Below are positions 11,401 to 22,738 of a DNA stretch of 60,000 nucleotides, in pieces. The number at the start of each line of letters is the position of its first letter. Position 1 is the first letter of the stretch. Source of the stretch: Lingula anatina (taxonomy: Eukaryota > Brachiopoda > Lingulata > Lingulida > Lingulidae); contig NW_019776002.1 in the NCBI RefSeq assembly GCF_001039355.2, positions 626,414 to 686,413 on the forward strand, read 5' to 3'. Under the pieces are notes generated by a model. That model did no database searches and was not told the origin of the DNA. It saw only the letters and a program-made list of their open reading frames with translations. The translations under genes were made by a program, and so were the position numbers.

Positions 11401-12926
11401 TAAATGCTAAACAATAGGAAGCCCACAAATTGCAATTTCAAAGGGATGGTTCTTCGTCTGAATGAAAACAGGCCCTTTTATCTCCTTAAATGAAATTTCA
11501 TAGAACCTACATTAAATGTTGCTTCAGAGGTGACCTTTTTTGTCCAAAATGGCTGTTTATTTTCTAAGGCCCCCTTGAACCACCCCTTACTGGGGTAGCG
11601 CTAGCAATTTTTTTCTCTATGCCAAATCACCACTTTTTTGTCAATTTGTTATCAAAATGGTTATAATTTGACTAAAACAAGTCAAATCAAGCCCTTTTTC
11701 TTTAGCCAATTTAAGCAAGTTTTAGCATTTGGCTAAATTGGCGAGAGTTAGCACTACACCAGCCTTATGTGCCAGAGTATCATTTCTCTGGTGAAGTCAT
11801 TCATTCCCATACCTGGCAGACATCCTGGTCTCGTGGGCCACCTTAGCCAGCATATCGGCTGTGTCCACAAACAACATGGCTTGCTTGTCCAGGAAGGAGG
11901 AGATCGCCTAAACACAATGAAAACAAAATATATATATAGCCACGTGAATCCCTGAAGAGGGTAGAAATATGTTTCCTATGTCTGTTAAAAATTTTAATAT
12001 CCAGATATACATATAACATATATAAAAACCTAAGAAGAAATCATTTATTTTATGGAGTATGAAATATGGCTAGACTGTCATGATATGAATGACGATATTT
12101 TAATGGTACATCAGCCAGCCATGGACTTACAGCACATTTATCCACTTTGCTGGCGCTGTTGGCCCACTTCACCAGGGCTAAGAGGCGCACAAATAACTGC
12201 CTGGTTCTACTCGCAAATTGAACTATTTCAATTTTCCTGAAAATAAACATTTTCATATTATATAATATCTCATGTGAATACTAAAATAACAGTTTCAGGA
12301 TTGTCATAACTGATATATTTGTCTGAGAAGAGGCCATATAAATCTCTAGCTCAGACAGGCACATCTCGTAATATTCTGTCAAAAACCAATTTTAACATGT
12401 CTTTCATCATTCCAAAGAGGTATATTTGTATTGAAAAATGTGTATTTCCCTACAGCTCCAAGGTGTTGTGCACTTACCTTTCCATATCAGTTTTTCTTGG
12501 AAGCCTATAAAATAAAGAAATGAAATATATAATAAAGCAACCACTTGTAATTGAATTCATTAAGTTATCATGATAAATACAATTTTGTGACCATGGTTAA
12601 TCAAAAAAAAAACAAAAAACAAAAAAAAAAAAAAAAAAAATGGTTTCTTACAGAAACACTTCACGGCATACATGCATATGTACATTTAAAAATGCCTTAT
12701 TTAAACTTGCACCTCTGTACTTAAATCAATGTTTTACAGGCAAAAACAAATTAAGAAGAAAAAACTATTTCAATATTACTTACAGTTCCGAGAGCACAGA
12801 GAGTTCATGATATGTTCTCTGTAGAATAAAGTCAATGAGGGTAGCCAGGGGGATGGTTCCAGGTCCAGGCTGGGCCAGAGCACCTGCACCCCCAGGCCCT
12901 GGGGGCTGGCCTTCTATGGGAGGCAT
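2440..12926 (-). CDS. MED14: Mediator complex subunit 14, 28 coding exons, 3' incomplete
   Basis: MED14 is the scaffold joining head, middle and tail of Mediator, the nuclear co-activator that connects transcription factors with RNA polymerase II. Exons in transcript order (high to low): 12926-12784, 12504-12478, 12236-12131, 11907-11813, 11131-11053, 10880-10751, 10495-10455, 10170-10083, 9748-9641, 9247-9203, 8918-8830, 8589-8546, 8115-8003, 7719-7651, 7381-7342, 7151-7026, 6712-6628, 6315-6156, 5844-5652, 5412-5363, 5173-5045, 4848-4772, 4592-4499, 4324-4276, 4052-3912, 3686-3445, 3116-3042, 2531-2440. All borders are GT/AG and phases agree except at exon 10 (one-base excess). The N-terminal part reads [16 protein letters not shown] and [20 protein letters not shown], nearly as in vertebrate MED14. 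About 910 codons are present against about 1450 in human; no stop codon is reached. The start is the first ATG in frame, just before the conserved block. Confidence 0.95.
3310..3486. repeat. Tandem repeat, three 59-61 bp units, covering the MED14 exon 26 donor
   Basis: On the minus strand each unit contains the last part of exon 26 (coding [11 protein letters not shown]) and its donor GTATGTATT. Donors occur at 3444-3443, 3383-3382 and 3324-3323. The true exon ends CTCAG/GTATGT; the two intronic copies read CTTGG/GTATGT, a weaker context. Reading past the first donor meets a TGA. Confidence 0.88.
4731..6848. repeat. Long direct repeat, copy 2 (partner 1-2086)
   Basis: This copy sits in proper MED14 exon order (exons 17-22 between exons 16 and 23), so it is the one to keep in a gene model. 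It differs from copy 1 by silent exon changes and by intron indels, for example around 5928-5950 against 1198-1215. Confidence 0.9.
4986..5093. repeat. Tandem duplication (53 bp) of the MED14 exon 21 donor
   Basis: The last 40-odd bases of exon 21 and its donor (ACAAGAG/GTAG) appear twice, with exon ends at 5045 and 4992. Only the first donor keeps the frame into exon 22; read-through meets a TAA within the second unit. The same duplication is at 256-363 in the second haplotype copy, so it predates the split of the two alleles. Confidence 0.88.
8120..8200. repeat. AATA/AAAT-rich simple repeat
   Basis: Imperfect AATA tetranucleotides sit in the MED14 intron just upstream of the exon 13 acceptor on the minus strand, where they read as a T-rich tract. 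Below it (8220-8400) is a degenerate series of about 60-base units containing TTGCATCTTCTTAAA. Confidence 0.8.
9203..9247 (-). CDS. MED14: MED14 coding exon 10 with one-base excess
   Basis: The exon is 45 bases with a good acceptor (CTCAG) and donor (GT at 9202-9201). The previous exon ends in phase 1 and the next begins in phase 0, so 44 bases are required. Removing one A from the run of four at 9240-9243 would restore a peptide closely matching the vertebrate segment (ending [10 protein letters not shown]). As it stands the frame shifts. A sequencing or assembly error is the likeliest cause, because the flanking exons are intact. Confidence 0.75.
9371..9506. repeat. Fold-back element with 50 bp inverted arms
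   Basis: The left arm (9371-9420) and right arm (9457-9506) are inverted complements at about 46 of 50 positions, around a 36-base AT-rich loop. The core of both arms is CCTGAAGAAGGCCTAG or its complement. It lies in the MED14 intron between exons 9 and 10. It is probably a short fold-back transposon relic; the family was not recognised. Confidence 0.8.
11099..11357. repeat. Minisatellite, five 52-53 bp units, covering the MED14 exon 5 acceptor
   Basis: Each unit holds, on the minus strand, the first 31 bases of exon 5 plus about 21 bases of intron with a complete acceptor (TCTGCAG before GTTGCC or GTTACC). Predicted exon starts recur at 11131, 11183, 11235, 11288 and 11341. Only the one at 11131 continues into the rest of the exon. 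Use of any upstream copy would run into an in-frame TAA right after the repeated exon piece. Confidence 0.9.
12602..12640. repeat. Poly(A)-rich tract
   Basis: This A-rich run with two interrupting C residues lies in the intron between MED14 coding exons 1 and 2; on the transcribed strand it is a poly(T) stretch. Confidence 0.9.
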
Positions 12927-12933
12927 CAGTTAC
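12784..12933 (-). CDS. MED14: MED14 first coding exon
   Basis: The ATG is at 12926, seven bases inside an exon whose predicted acceptor AG is at 12935-12934. The N-terminus starts [10 protein letters not shown], is rich in Gly/Pro/Ala like the vertebrate leader but shorter, and runs into the conserved [14 protein letters not shown] segment. The donor is GT at 12783-12782, phase 2. Confidence 0.85.
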
Positions 12934-13559
12934 CTGGTGATCTGGTCTAATGAAAAGTAGAAATTAGTTGACCATGAGGAGGTGTCATTATCAATGACAA
13001 AGTGTGGTCAGATGATTGAAAGAAAATTGGGTACTAGTTTTAAGTGTTAATTCATTGCATTTTGGCATATTATCCATACTTTTTCATCTTAATGTACCAG
13101 TAGTTCAATAATAGGTATTGTGCAACAATACATAAAACACCAATTTTAGCTAAGTGAAATTACATATATGACAGAAGCACTTTTGGCATGAAAGCCCTTG
13201 CTTTTCCTTACAATAATTCAATATTTGTGTTCCTATATATGCTTTATTATACAGTAAAGGCTAAAGCAAAGCAAGCTCTGCCCAAGAAATTTATTTTGTT
13301 TTCAAAGACAACGAAAACATTCTGGGCACGACGGTCTAATCAACAAGCATTTCAGTCAAACTTAGTTTTTCAACAAAAGCGGTAAAAGCACGCATAAACT
13401 CGTCATAAACAATAAACTAACATACTAACAAGTAAAGACGTAAATTGTAAAACAAACGGGAGGAAGCCTAAGAGTAAGGATACTTCATAAGTCGTATATA
13501 AATAAATGTCTGACATCAGTTCGATACTTTGAATCTGAGAGAACAGGTTTTAAACTCAC

Positions 13560-13660
13560 CTTGTAATAAATAATACCCCAATACATGCAGTGAGTGCAGA
13601 AAAATATACATAAAACAATGCAACTTGTTCTCTCACATCGTCAACCGGTCGCCGCCATAT
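13560..13660 (-). other. MED14: Probable MED14 5' untranslated exon
   Basis: On the minus strand a strong donor (CAAG/gtgagttt, exon end 13560) lies between the first coding exon and the promoter, matching the acceptor seven bases before the ATG. The upstream end, near 13660, is a guess based on the YY1-like motif at 13651-13660. Transcript data would be needed to fix it. Confidence 0.5.
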
Positions 13661-14086
13661 TTATTTCAAGATAGGCCTTTCAAGCATAGTGTGAAAATAT
13701 TCGTTGTAAGGCAGTTGATCGATTTTAATTTGGGCATTGACTAACAATTATTGAGATAAATACCAGGTTAAAATATGGGTGAATGTGGACTCATAATTTA
13801 CTTGAAAGAAGAGGTTTGTTAAGCATTGGATGTGTTACATCTTGTCTGTTTCCTGTGCGTGCTGCCACCCTTTAAGTAAAATTTCACACCCGCGACCTAT
13901 GACCTATTTAATTGAACTGAGCATGCGCATTACGTTCGCATCAACCTTTCATGGCCGTTGCGCAGAATTTACTACAAGTGTTTCCTGACTTGAAGAGGAA
14001 ATAGCCGGTTCTTCGGTTACGCCGAGCGGATGTATGTGATATGATAGGATCAAAAAGCACTTAGGATATAATATTTTCTTGTAAAA
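13560..14086. promoter_or_regulatory. Divergent MED14/AFDN promoter region
   Basis: About 0.5 kb separates the predicted MED14 leader exon from the AFDN start codon, so the two head-to-head genes probably share a bidirectional promoter. GCCGCCATATTT at 13651-13662 fits the YY1 consensus; YY1 sites often mark start sites of housekeeping genes. GCATGCGCAT at 13921-13930 resembles an NRF1 half site. No TATA box was seen at a convincing position. Motifs were read by eye only. Confidence 0.55.
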
Positions 14087-14191
14087 ATGGATAAGCGAGC
14101 AAAAGAAGAGGAGCGACTGCGTCTCCACGAACAGATTAAAGAATGGAATGCAAATAGGCTTGATCTGTTCGAATTGAGTTTGCCTAACGAG
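14087..14191 (+). CDS. AFDN: AFDN exon 1, N-terminal segment
   Basis: The exon encodes residues 1-35 and ends in phase 0 at GAG/gtacgt. The WNANRLDLFEL stretch is a hallmark of the afadin N-terminus just before RA1. The context AAAAATGG is good for initiation. Intron 1 follows at once, as is usual for genes with a regulated first intron. Confidence 0.93.
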
Positions 14192-17100
14192 GTACGTTTA
14201 TTTCGCCCTTCAAAAGCTATTCACGGCTGTATAAATTAATTTTAAATATTATGTGTGTTTTGCAGATGGGTGTAAAAATCCCCTCCCCAGCAGATGCTGT
14301 ATAATGAGGGGCGCGATGTGGCACAGTCCAGCCCATATTTCAAAATGGCCGCCCCCTCAAATGTGATTCAAAACAATTGGAATGTATGGCCCCCAGCATT
14401 AAGTCATCTTCAACTGTCAGTAATTATCCTCGTATCTCGTGATTCATAGATTTATTAGCAAATTACTATGACCAAGCTAAATGATGTTTAATATGATGAA
14501 TTCAATAGCAATAATTGGATTAAGTGAAATTACACTTTTATAGTATCAACAGGTGTACATTTCAATTTGTCCCAATTTCCTTAACAAGGTTAGATTAAAC
14601 TGATTTGATTACAATAGTGTAGTATGATTTTCTCTTTTACAATGGAGTGTTTGATTGTGTCGAACTGTGCTTTCTTTGGACAGTTTTAATTTATATGCAG
14701 AGAAATGAACAAACTGCTTGAAGATCAGTTGAAAAGCGCCGTTGAAAAGAGTGCCTTATTATTAGAGTCTTTACAGATATCTTGTAGTCAAAATACCTTA
14801 GTTGACAAAGCTTTTCTCCCTTTTTTTACTCTCACACCAAGGTTTTTTTCCCTGCAAAATGAGTACATTACTAATCTGTGTTGAAGGTATTAACTTCAAC
14901 AGAGTGTAGTATTTAAATGTCATCCAGGTTGAGTCAAAGGGTGTAGCAATATTTGCAGAAGCTACCATGGAGTTACTTGTATGTGGTACATGCTTCAGAG
15001 GTGACATTTGAATTGTTTATAGTCACAGCAAAGTCAACTCTCTGGATAGATAACCTGATCTTTAGAATATGTCAACATAAATAATGAGAACGTCTGGAAA
15101 GCAGAATGGGTTTTAAATGTTTGAAGGAGAGTTTTTTTTTAATATTAAAAAATTGGAAATATGATGAAATTAAAACTGCTTAGAAAGAATATCTTTAGGA
15201 CTGTTTTACTGGTAGATGTGGACAGTGGTGAGGAATGAAACAGATGCTGTTGAATTCCATTGTGAACGTAATAACAGTAATTAGTTCCTGCACTCCACCA
15301 TGAGGTATGTAGACCTGTAGTCTTTCTCCGTAAACTCATAGTCTACGGCACTATCTGTGACTAAACAGAAACAGTTGAAGTTTGTATTTGGTGCAGGCTG
15401 TTAATGACCAGCAAACCTTTGCTGCTCTTTTTCTCCTAGCTGTTATCCGACTGGGAAAACACATGGTAGAAATTGGAAGTTGTTGTTGGCATCTTGCCAT
15501 TGTACAGGAATTTTGTGTTCAGTTTGTATTTCAAACCTGATCAACCAGGCCTGGACAGATGGACTATGTCTAGCAGATCTGTCTGATCTTTTAACAATGT
15601 AGGCTAATGGGCAGCAGTATGACTAACACCCCTGTCACTGCTTCATGCATACAAGGTGTGGATATGACCTTTAATCAAAATACCAGGAAGTTCTCCCTTT
15701 CCTTGTAATCTACAGTTATATCCATCTCTGAACTGGTGGTATTCTCCTGCCTGCTTAATGTGATAGATTAATGCTGTCTAATTCAGTATGGACCACAGGA
15801 AAAAAATCTATAGAAATACCAATTAAAAGTAGCTATCAGTGGCTGTGGTATGTACTATAAGGGCAATCCCTCATTGTTTGTGGTTGAAATTGCACCACTA
15901 TAGTCTAGAATACTGCTCATTGACAGTGTCAGCTGTTTTTGGAAAGATTATATATGGTATGCGTGAGTCAGAAATACTGGAGATGCTCAGAACAAGTTCG
16001 AAATGCCACATTTTAATACAGAGAAAAGCCATTTTATTCCTTCTTTTCGTAAATTTTTGTACTTCTACATTACAATGAAAGCATGTAAAATGAAAGCATG
16101 TTTTGCTTTTATTTTTATACATCATTAAAGACGTCAAAAATGATAATGGGGGAGCTGTCTCACAAGTCATGTAGCCAGTCAACAGCCAGCAATTTCAAAA
16201 TTTTTATAAAGTAGACCTTTTTCCAGTGATACTTGAATGTTTTCGTAGACTCTCTATCAATTTTTGATACAGAGCAACTTTATCCTGGTTAGTTTGAACC
16301 TGAGCCTATAGGACTGAATAGTATGTGGATAAGATCCACATCACTTAGTTAAAAATTATGTAAAGAAACAGGTACAAAGTCATTGTCAGGTCCCATGTCC
16401 ATTTGCCCAGAGGAGGTTTGGAGTTGAACATCCTTATTACAATACCCCTGGACCAGAGGATGTATGCTACCCTTGTGTTAAATGTTGAGGAATTTGTAGC
16501 CTGAGGGGGAACAGGTCTTGTGAGCTTCAACTTGCTTTGTTAAATGCTTGATAGCAAGAACAAGGTGATCTGATATGTTGTTTATTAAGTAGTGATTCCT
16601 TTCCTAAATAATAATTTTTTCGTGGAAGTTAGTTGGAATCTCGTATTGCTTGTAGCATGAAATGTTACCAGTGGGTGTAAGGGGAGAGATTGGGGAATTC
16701 CTCAGGCCCATAGCTGTGAAATATGGCCTATTAGCTGGTGGTTTGGTTGCCTGTAAATTGGATTAACAAATCTGATACTTTTCATCAATTCAGAATGAAG
16801 TATGGTTTTACGTAGAAGCTGGCTTCATTGAATTGGTTAGGGAATGAATTGGCTATTTGTTTAAGGGAAAATTGCTTTCAAGAATTATATGGATCATGAA
16901 ACTGATCCTACTAGTTAAAATTTGCATGATAAAAAGCTTTGGGCAACAATCATTATGTTTTAATGCTTGTTTTTTATGAGATAATTTCTTATTGTAATAT
17001 TTATCAACATGTTATAAGGCACCCACATTTTTCCTTTGAGAAATTGAGATCAATATATAGACTTCAAGATAGTGTTAAAATTGTCTTTATATGAGGTTAT

Positions 17101-20100
17101 CAGCTTAAGGGATCTTGGATATTAACNTGGATTCTAGCACCCCATTCTCATAGATTAGATCGACCTACATTGGATCGACCTAACTCCCTGGGTGTTCACG
17201 CTAAATAGCTGTCAGCCGGGCGGACACGAAAGTTAATTACCCCTTAAAGCTTGTAGTAGGCGGGGACGGACACTTACGGGGGATTATCTGACAGTAATCT
17301 AGTGAGACTCCCCGCGGTGATAGATCGATCTAAAAGTTGTGAGAACAGAGCCTAGGTTTTGGTGTTAGCTCTGGTGTTAACTTTGGCAAGTGAGGAAACT
17401 TGAGCACAATACACTTGTTAGTCTCAAGTGATATTTTCCTACACTAAACATTCCACATGGTAACAAGTCTGTTAACTGGAAGCACTACTTCTGAATGTTT
17501 GTCATATGAAACTCAATGACCATTAACTTGTTCACCATCTTGAAACTTACAAATGACTGATGAGACGAGATTTCCTCTGCATAGAGTTGTGTCATGGAGC
17601 GTCTCTCTGCTAATAACACATGATCAGCTGTGTGTGACAGACAGGGATGATGTACTCAGGTCCTGCTCACCTGTATGAAGTGATCTAGTCAAAACAGTCC
17701 TCTTTAAGTTTGAATTTTGGACTAGTGCCAAGTATTCAGCTGTCTTAGATAGTGTCCCAGAAATAAAGGTCACGACCCTTAAAGTCTCATCAGTGTGTGT
17801 GGAATGTATAAATATACTAACCAGCCATGATGCTATTCAGTCAGACCATCTCATAGAAGTTCAAGTAACCCAGTAAAGAGGGAATAAGAAATATAGGAAC
17901 AATGAATTGTTGCCTGTTTTGATTCATTTTAGCTGAAGTATTAAGTCCTTCAAGGCATCCTCTCTGTTTCTCAATGCAATCCAGAAAAATTGAGGTTAGA
18001 GATCCACAAGGGGTGGTTGAAGAGATGGCTCCAGATATTTAATTGCAAAGTGTAGTGTAAATAAATAAAGAATACTAAGAATTACGGCAACCAGTCAACT
18101 TGGTAGGCGGTATTGTATACATACTTGCTCTTATCTCAGTTGGTTCAGTATCAATAAATTGTAACAAGCACCTGGGCTCTGAGCCCCTATGATATTAAAC
18201 TAAAAGGACTGAAGAGGTGCTGATAGCTGACCAGTCCACTTGATGTCCAGTGGGGCTGACCCCTTACCCTTCCTGGCCACACAGAGAGGGTGAAATGGTA
18301 TATATATCTTAGACCCAAGGTCCCAGATGCTATCTTTGATGGTGATATAGACTGACAAGACTGGTCGGTCTTAATAAATGGTCACTTTGGTCTGTCAGAA
18401 GGGGCTCTAAATCTACGATATTTCCCTTCTCCAAAGTAAATGTGTCTGGGTGAAAGTCGTTTTTCACAAGTCTGATTTTAAAATCTTAATCACGTTTTAT
18501 TTATAATAGATGTACCAATGGTGCCATTAAATTTATGTGCTAGGGGATCTACCATCTTAGACCCCATTCCCACAGATTTTAGATCGATCTATTCCTGTGG
18601 GGAGTCTCACTTAATTACTGTCAGTTTAGCCAGTTTAAATGTCTGCCCCGCCCACTAAAAGCTGTAAGGGGGTAATTAACTACCGTGCGCGTTCGGCTGA
18701 CAGCAATTTAGCATGAACCCCCTTGGAGTTAGGTTGATCTAGATGGGTCGATTTAAATCTATGGGAATGCAGTCTTAGTCTTATTCTTCTAGGCTAACCA
18801 GGGTATTCATTTTTAGTGTCAAGTCTGAGGGTAGAATAAACCCAGCCTTGCCAAGTGGTCGTGGGAGATCATATTACATGTGTTAATGAGTTGTTGTTAC
18901 ATGCATTGTACAGTTATTTCTCTGCCTTTGAAGTCTGCTTGAGGAGGGTTAATTTCTTTGCTGACCCTTCAAAAATAGCGACCCAGTGAGTGCTTTGATT
19001 TCTGATATGGTAATTATTGAAAGCATATCTTTTGAAGTGAATATATTATATATGCCATAATAACCATTTCCTATATCCAGATTAGTATTTTCAGAAATCA
19101 TAAATAAAGAAATTTACTTAATTTTATTTTCAGCAATTGGAGTTTCATGGAGTTATGAGATTCTTCTTTCAAGATGATGGAGCCAAAGTCGCCACAAAAT
19201 GCATTCGCGTATCAAGCAGTGCCACCACGAGGGATGTGCTGGACACTTTGATTGAGAAGTTCCGCCCCGACATGCGCATGTTGTCGCTGCCAAAGTACAT
19301 GCTGTATGAGGTGCACGTGAACGGAGGTAAGTTGACCAACGTCTACAACGTCTAGAGTGGGCGAAAAAATTGGGAGGCAGGTGGTTTGATTTTAAGATGT
19401 GTACAACACTTTTCTTTTGTAACATTATTTGCAACAGGCAGTTATAATATCTGCATTAATGGCTATCAGATTGTGTGTCAGAAGTTAGTATGGAAGTTTG
19501 ACACATAAAGTCAATATTGACTGTGTGTACCTGATCTAGACATGGTATTCTCCAGTACAGCAGACATAAAAGTATTCCTGAATAATAGCTGAAGTATTCC
19601 TATGTATCAGGTAACTTTATCAAGGACACACACCTCCTGATCCAGGTTTTAAAACTAGAAAAAACATGTAGAAATAAATTGACTATTGAAAAAGCCATAT
19701 TCGCGTACATATAATCTATTTATCACAGATTGGGTTATCTTGGTATTGTCTCCTCCATAAAGGATGAGTGAGGTGATAATTTTTTATACAATTAATTGAT
19801 GAGTCTTAAATGTCTCTGGGGGAACTGTTAACAATCTGTAACACAATGGATCATATCATTTAATTAAAACATGATGAAATAAATACCTCCTACAATCAAT
19901 TCCCCGGCCAAGGTTTAATACAGTAGTGAAATTGTTGCAGATGACAGAAGAATCATGACAGGTCTCAAGGGAAAGTAACAGGTCTCAGGAGAACAATTTC
20001 TAGTTAAGATACCTAACCAAGCTTTTCAGAAAATGCTGAAGAAAATCTAGTTTTTATTTCCTAGACTAGCAGACTAGTAACAGGTAGAACTAAGCTTTGA

Positions 20101-22670
20101 GAAAATTTGAATATAAATCTACCAGTGCAAGCATCTAGTATCCAAGGATCACTGTAACCTCAGCCCTTCAGCTCACCAAGCCTGGCTTGAATTAGAAGGA
20201 AATTAAATCCATCACAGGAAAAAAGAAATGTATTTTCTGCCTACTAAATAATTCAGAGTCCATGCTACATGGTGCGTTTGTATGGAACTGCATCTCTGAA
20301 GCCTCTGTTCCAGTGTAAAGTGAAGTGCAGTGTAGTATTTCATGTGAAATCACAGTTGGAGAAAGGATATAATGTCCTACACCAAGTGAGGTGTTGTGTG
20401 CCCAGTCTTTATTCTGCAGTGTTGATCTGGATACTTAACATGGCCTAGAGTTTTGAAGTTCAAATATGACCCAAGCAGACTCAAATACATTCCTTGATAC
20501 TGATATGATAATCTGACAGCTACGTCCTCTCAGGTAGTTTTCTGATATATATTATACACATCCCACTTCAGGACAGCGGTGTTCAAAATTATAATACCAA
20601 TAGTATGAACATGTAGGGGGTTTGAAGATTTGAAAAGCTGGGGCGGAGTGGCTGTTAGGGTCCTGACACAAGGGTGCAGTGACCCAAAACGGGAAGATGA
20701 AAAGACACTAGAGGGCAGCGGTGAATGGAGGGAGGACAGCACTAGACAGATCCTGAAAAGATACGGAATTTGACAGACATTATTTTCAAACACTCAGCTG
20801 TTAAATCATTTTGCATAACTGATGCATTGTGTCAGCCACAATTCCCACAGTATCACTTCCCAAGCGTGTGCCTGGATTAGAAAAAATGCCATCTTACTTC
20901 AAAAAGTGGCTGTTCTTCTTTGTTCTTAGTTTAGCTTTTGAATGGTATAAAGAACAATAATCATCTTGAGAAATGTGGTGTGAAATCGGGGAACTATTTT
21001 AGAGTCACTATCACTTCACCTAAACTTATTTGCTACTTTTCTTTTTGACTTTAAGTGCAAATTTTTAAAAAGTGTGAAATTTGTTAATTATAAAAAAAGC
21101 CCCTACTGAGCCCAGTGCAGTATTATATACAGATGAGGTCAGAGAGGAGAGCAGGTCGTTTACTAGATGTCAGAGACAATCAATTTCTGTCACCTTACAC
21201 TGTGTCACGAGTGGCAATTGTGAAAGGTTTTGCTGATAACTTTGAGTAGTTTATTTCAAATATGAATGTAGAAGTTTATCAGTTTCGCATTAATCACACT
21301 TACTTGGACATGTTTGATACGTTGCATGCAAGGTAATTGACTGGAGGAATTTTCTAATCATGTAAATTCTATTATCATTGGTTTGACTAACAGTGTTTTT
21401 ATTTTCAATTGAGGAATATAACATTGCCAATCTGATTAATGACACTGCACATTGACATAAAATTTTATGTAGTAAATGAAATTGGCTGGTTTCATGTTTA
21501 GTTGTATGTAAGTCGTGTCAATAGGATAGTTAATAATACAGCTTCTGTTAACTGGAAGATATCATTCAACAATCCCATTCTCCCTCTCTTCAATTTCTGG
21601 ATTAAAATTTGATCATGAATTATAAACCAGACACCATGCACACCACAAAAAGCTTGGTATAAGTGTTGTTGCCAGTGGATTATGTCTACTGACACTGTGA
21701 TGTGGTTTCTAAGTTAGTGTCCTCTCATCCATCATCCCGTTCCCAGAGCTGTCCAGACAAAGCTGTCAACATGTGCTTCTTGACCTGCTATTGCTTAGGT
21801 CTATGTAACACAGGTGTTAACACTTGCACCTGACAAGACACTAACTGGGCAGTCATCACATTGGATCATTAAGGAGTATTAGATTACCACAAACCTGGCA
21901 AATGGATTATTGCTGCTCAAGCTGAAATAGCTGGAAGGAAAAGAGCCAGTTTTTCATATTAAACAGTAATGTGATCAAGGCTGGAAGTATGCCTGTCTGC
22001 TTTACTGAGCCTTACTGCTTGGTGTTAACCTGTAGGTTTAATTATTATATATTGATTTTTCTGATGGAAAGATCTTACTGAAAGGAAAACAAAATCACTT
22101 TGAAGTCTGTAAAAATTTAATTGAAACTTGGTAGAGCATGAGTGTGTAATTGTATGTTTCTCCAGCATGGTAGGTCCTTACTGAGAAATTAAAGAAATAA
22201 ATTACACCCTCAAATATTTTAGAAGATCATTTGGTTTCTAATTCTAAGATACTTTGTAAAATGAAATATATGAAATTGGATATTTTGTCATTGTGTAAGG
22301 CGTTTTTTAAGGTTTCTAAAAAGTCTCATACTGAGGGTAAGGGATGGCTACAGCACTAGATATGGTGGGACTTATGGTAGCGTTGAATATATGCGTAGAT
22401 GTGTCTGGTTTACGAAAGCAAATTTGTGAAACATTTTCCAGAAGAATGCAGAGTGGCATACAAAACAATAGTAAGATTTTTCTATGTCTGGTGGCATAAA
22501 GCAAACATTGTTCACATTTTAATGTGCTGCAGATTGATAATGGTTGCCACGGAGATCTGTCTGCCGCGACCCTTTGTTTTGGTATTTGGGTTGGAATAGT
22601 GTACGGTTACCTAGGCTTAATTCTTTCTATTTTTCTCATGCAAACGTGTGTAGAACAGTGCCGAAGTCTT

Positions 22671-22738
<68 letters not shown>

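Larger units (their letters stand above)
14192..19133 (+). other. AFDN: AFDN intron 1
   Basis: A 4.9 kb intron holding two copies of a 213-214 bp inverted-repeat element in opposite orientation (17138-17351 and 18561-18773) and an N at 17127. No coding segment with homology was seen. Short open frames here are chance. Confidence 0.85.

Noticed and set aside
17127-17127. N in AFDN intron 1 as another contig overlap
   Set aside because: I found no repeated flanks around it, unlike at 2144 and 59867; it may be an ambiguous base or a short gap.
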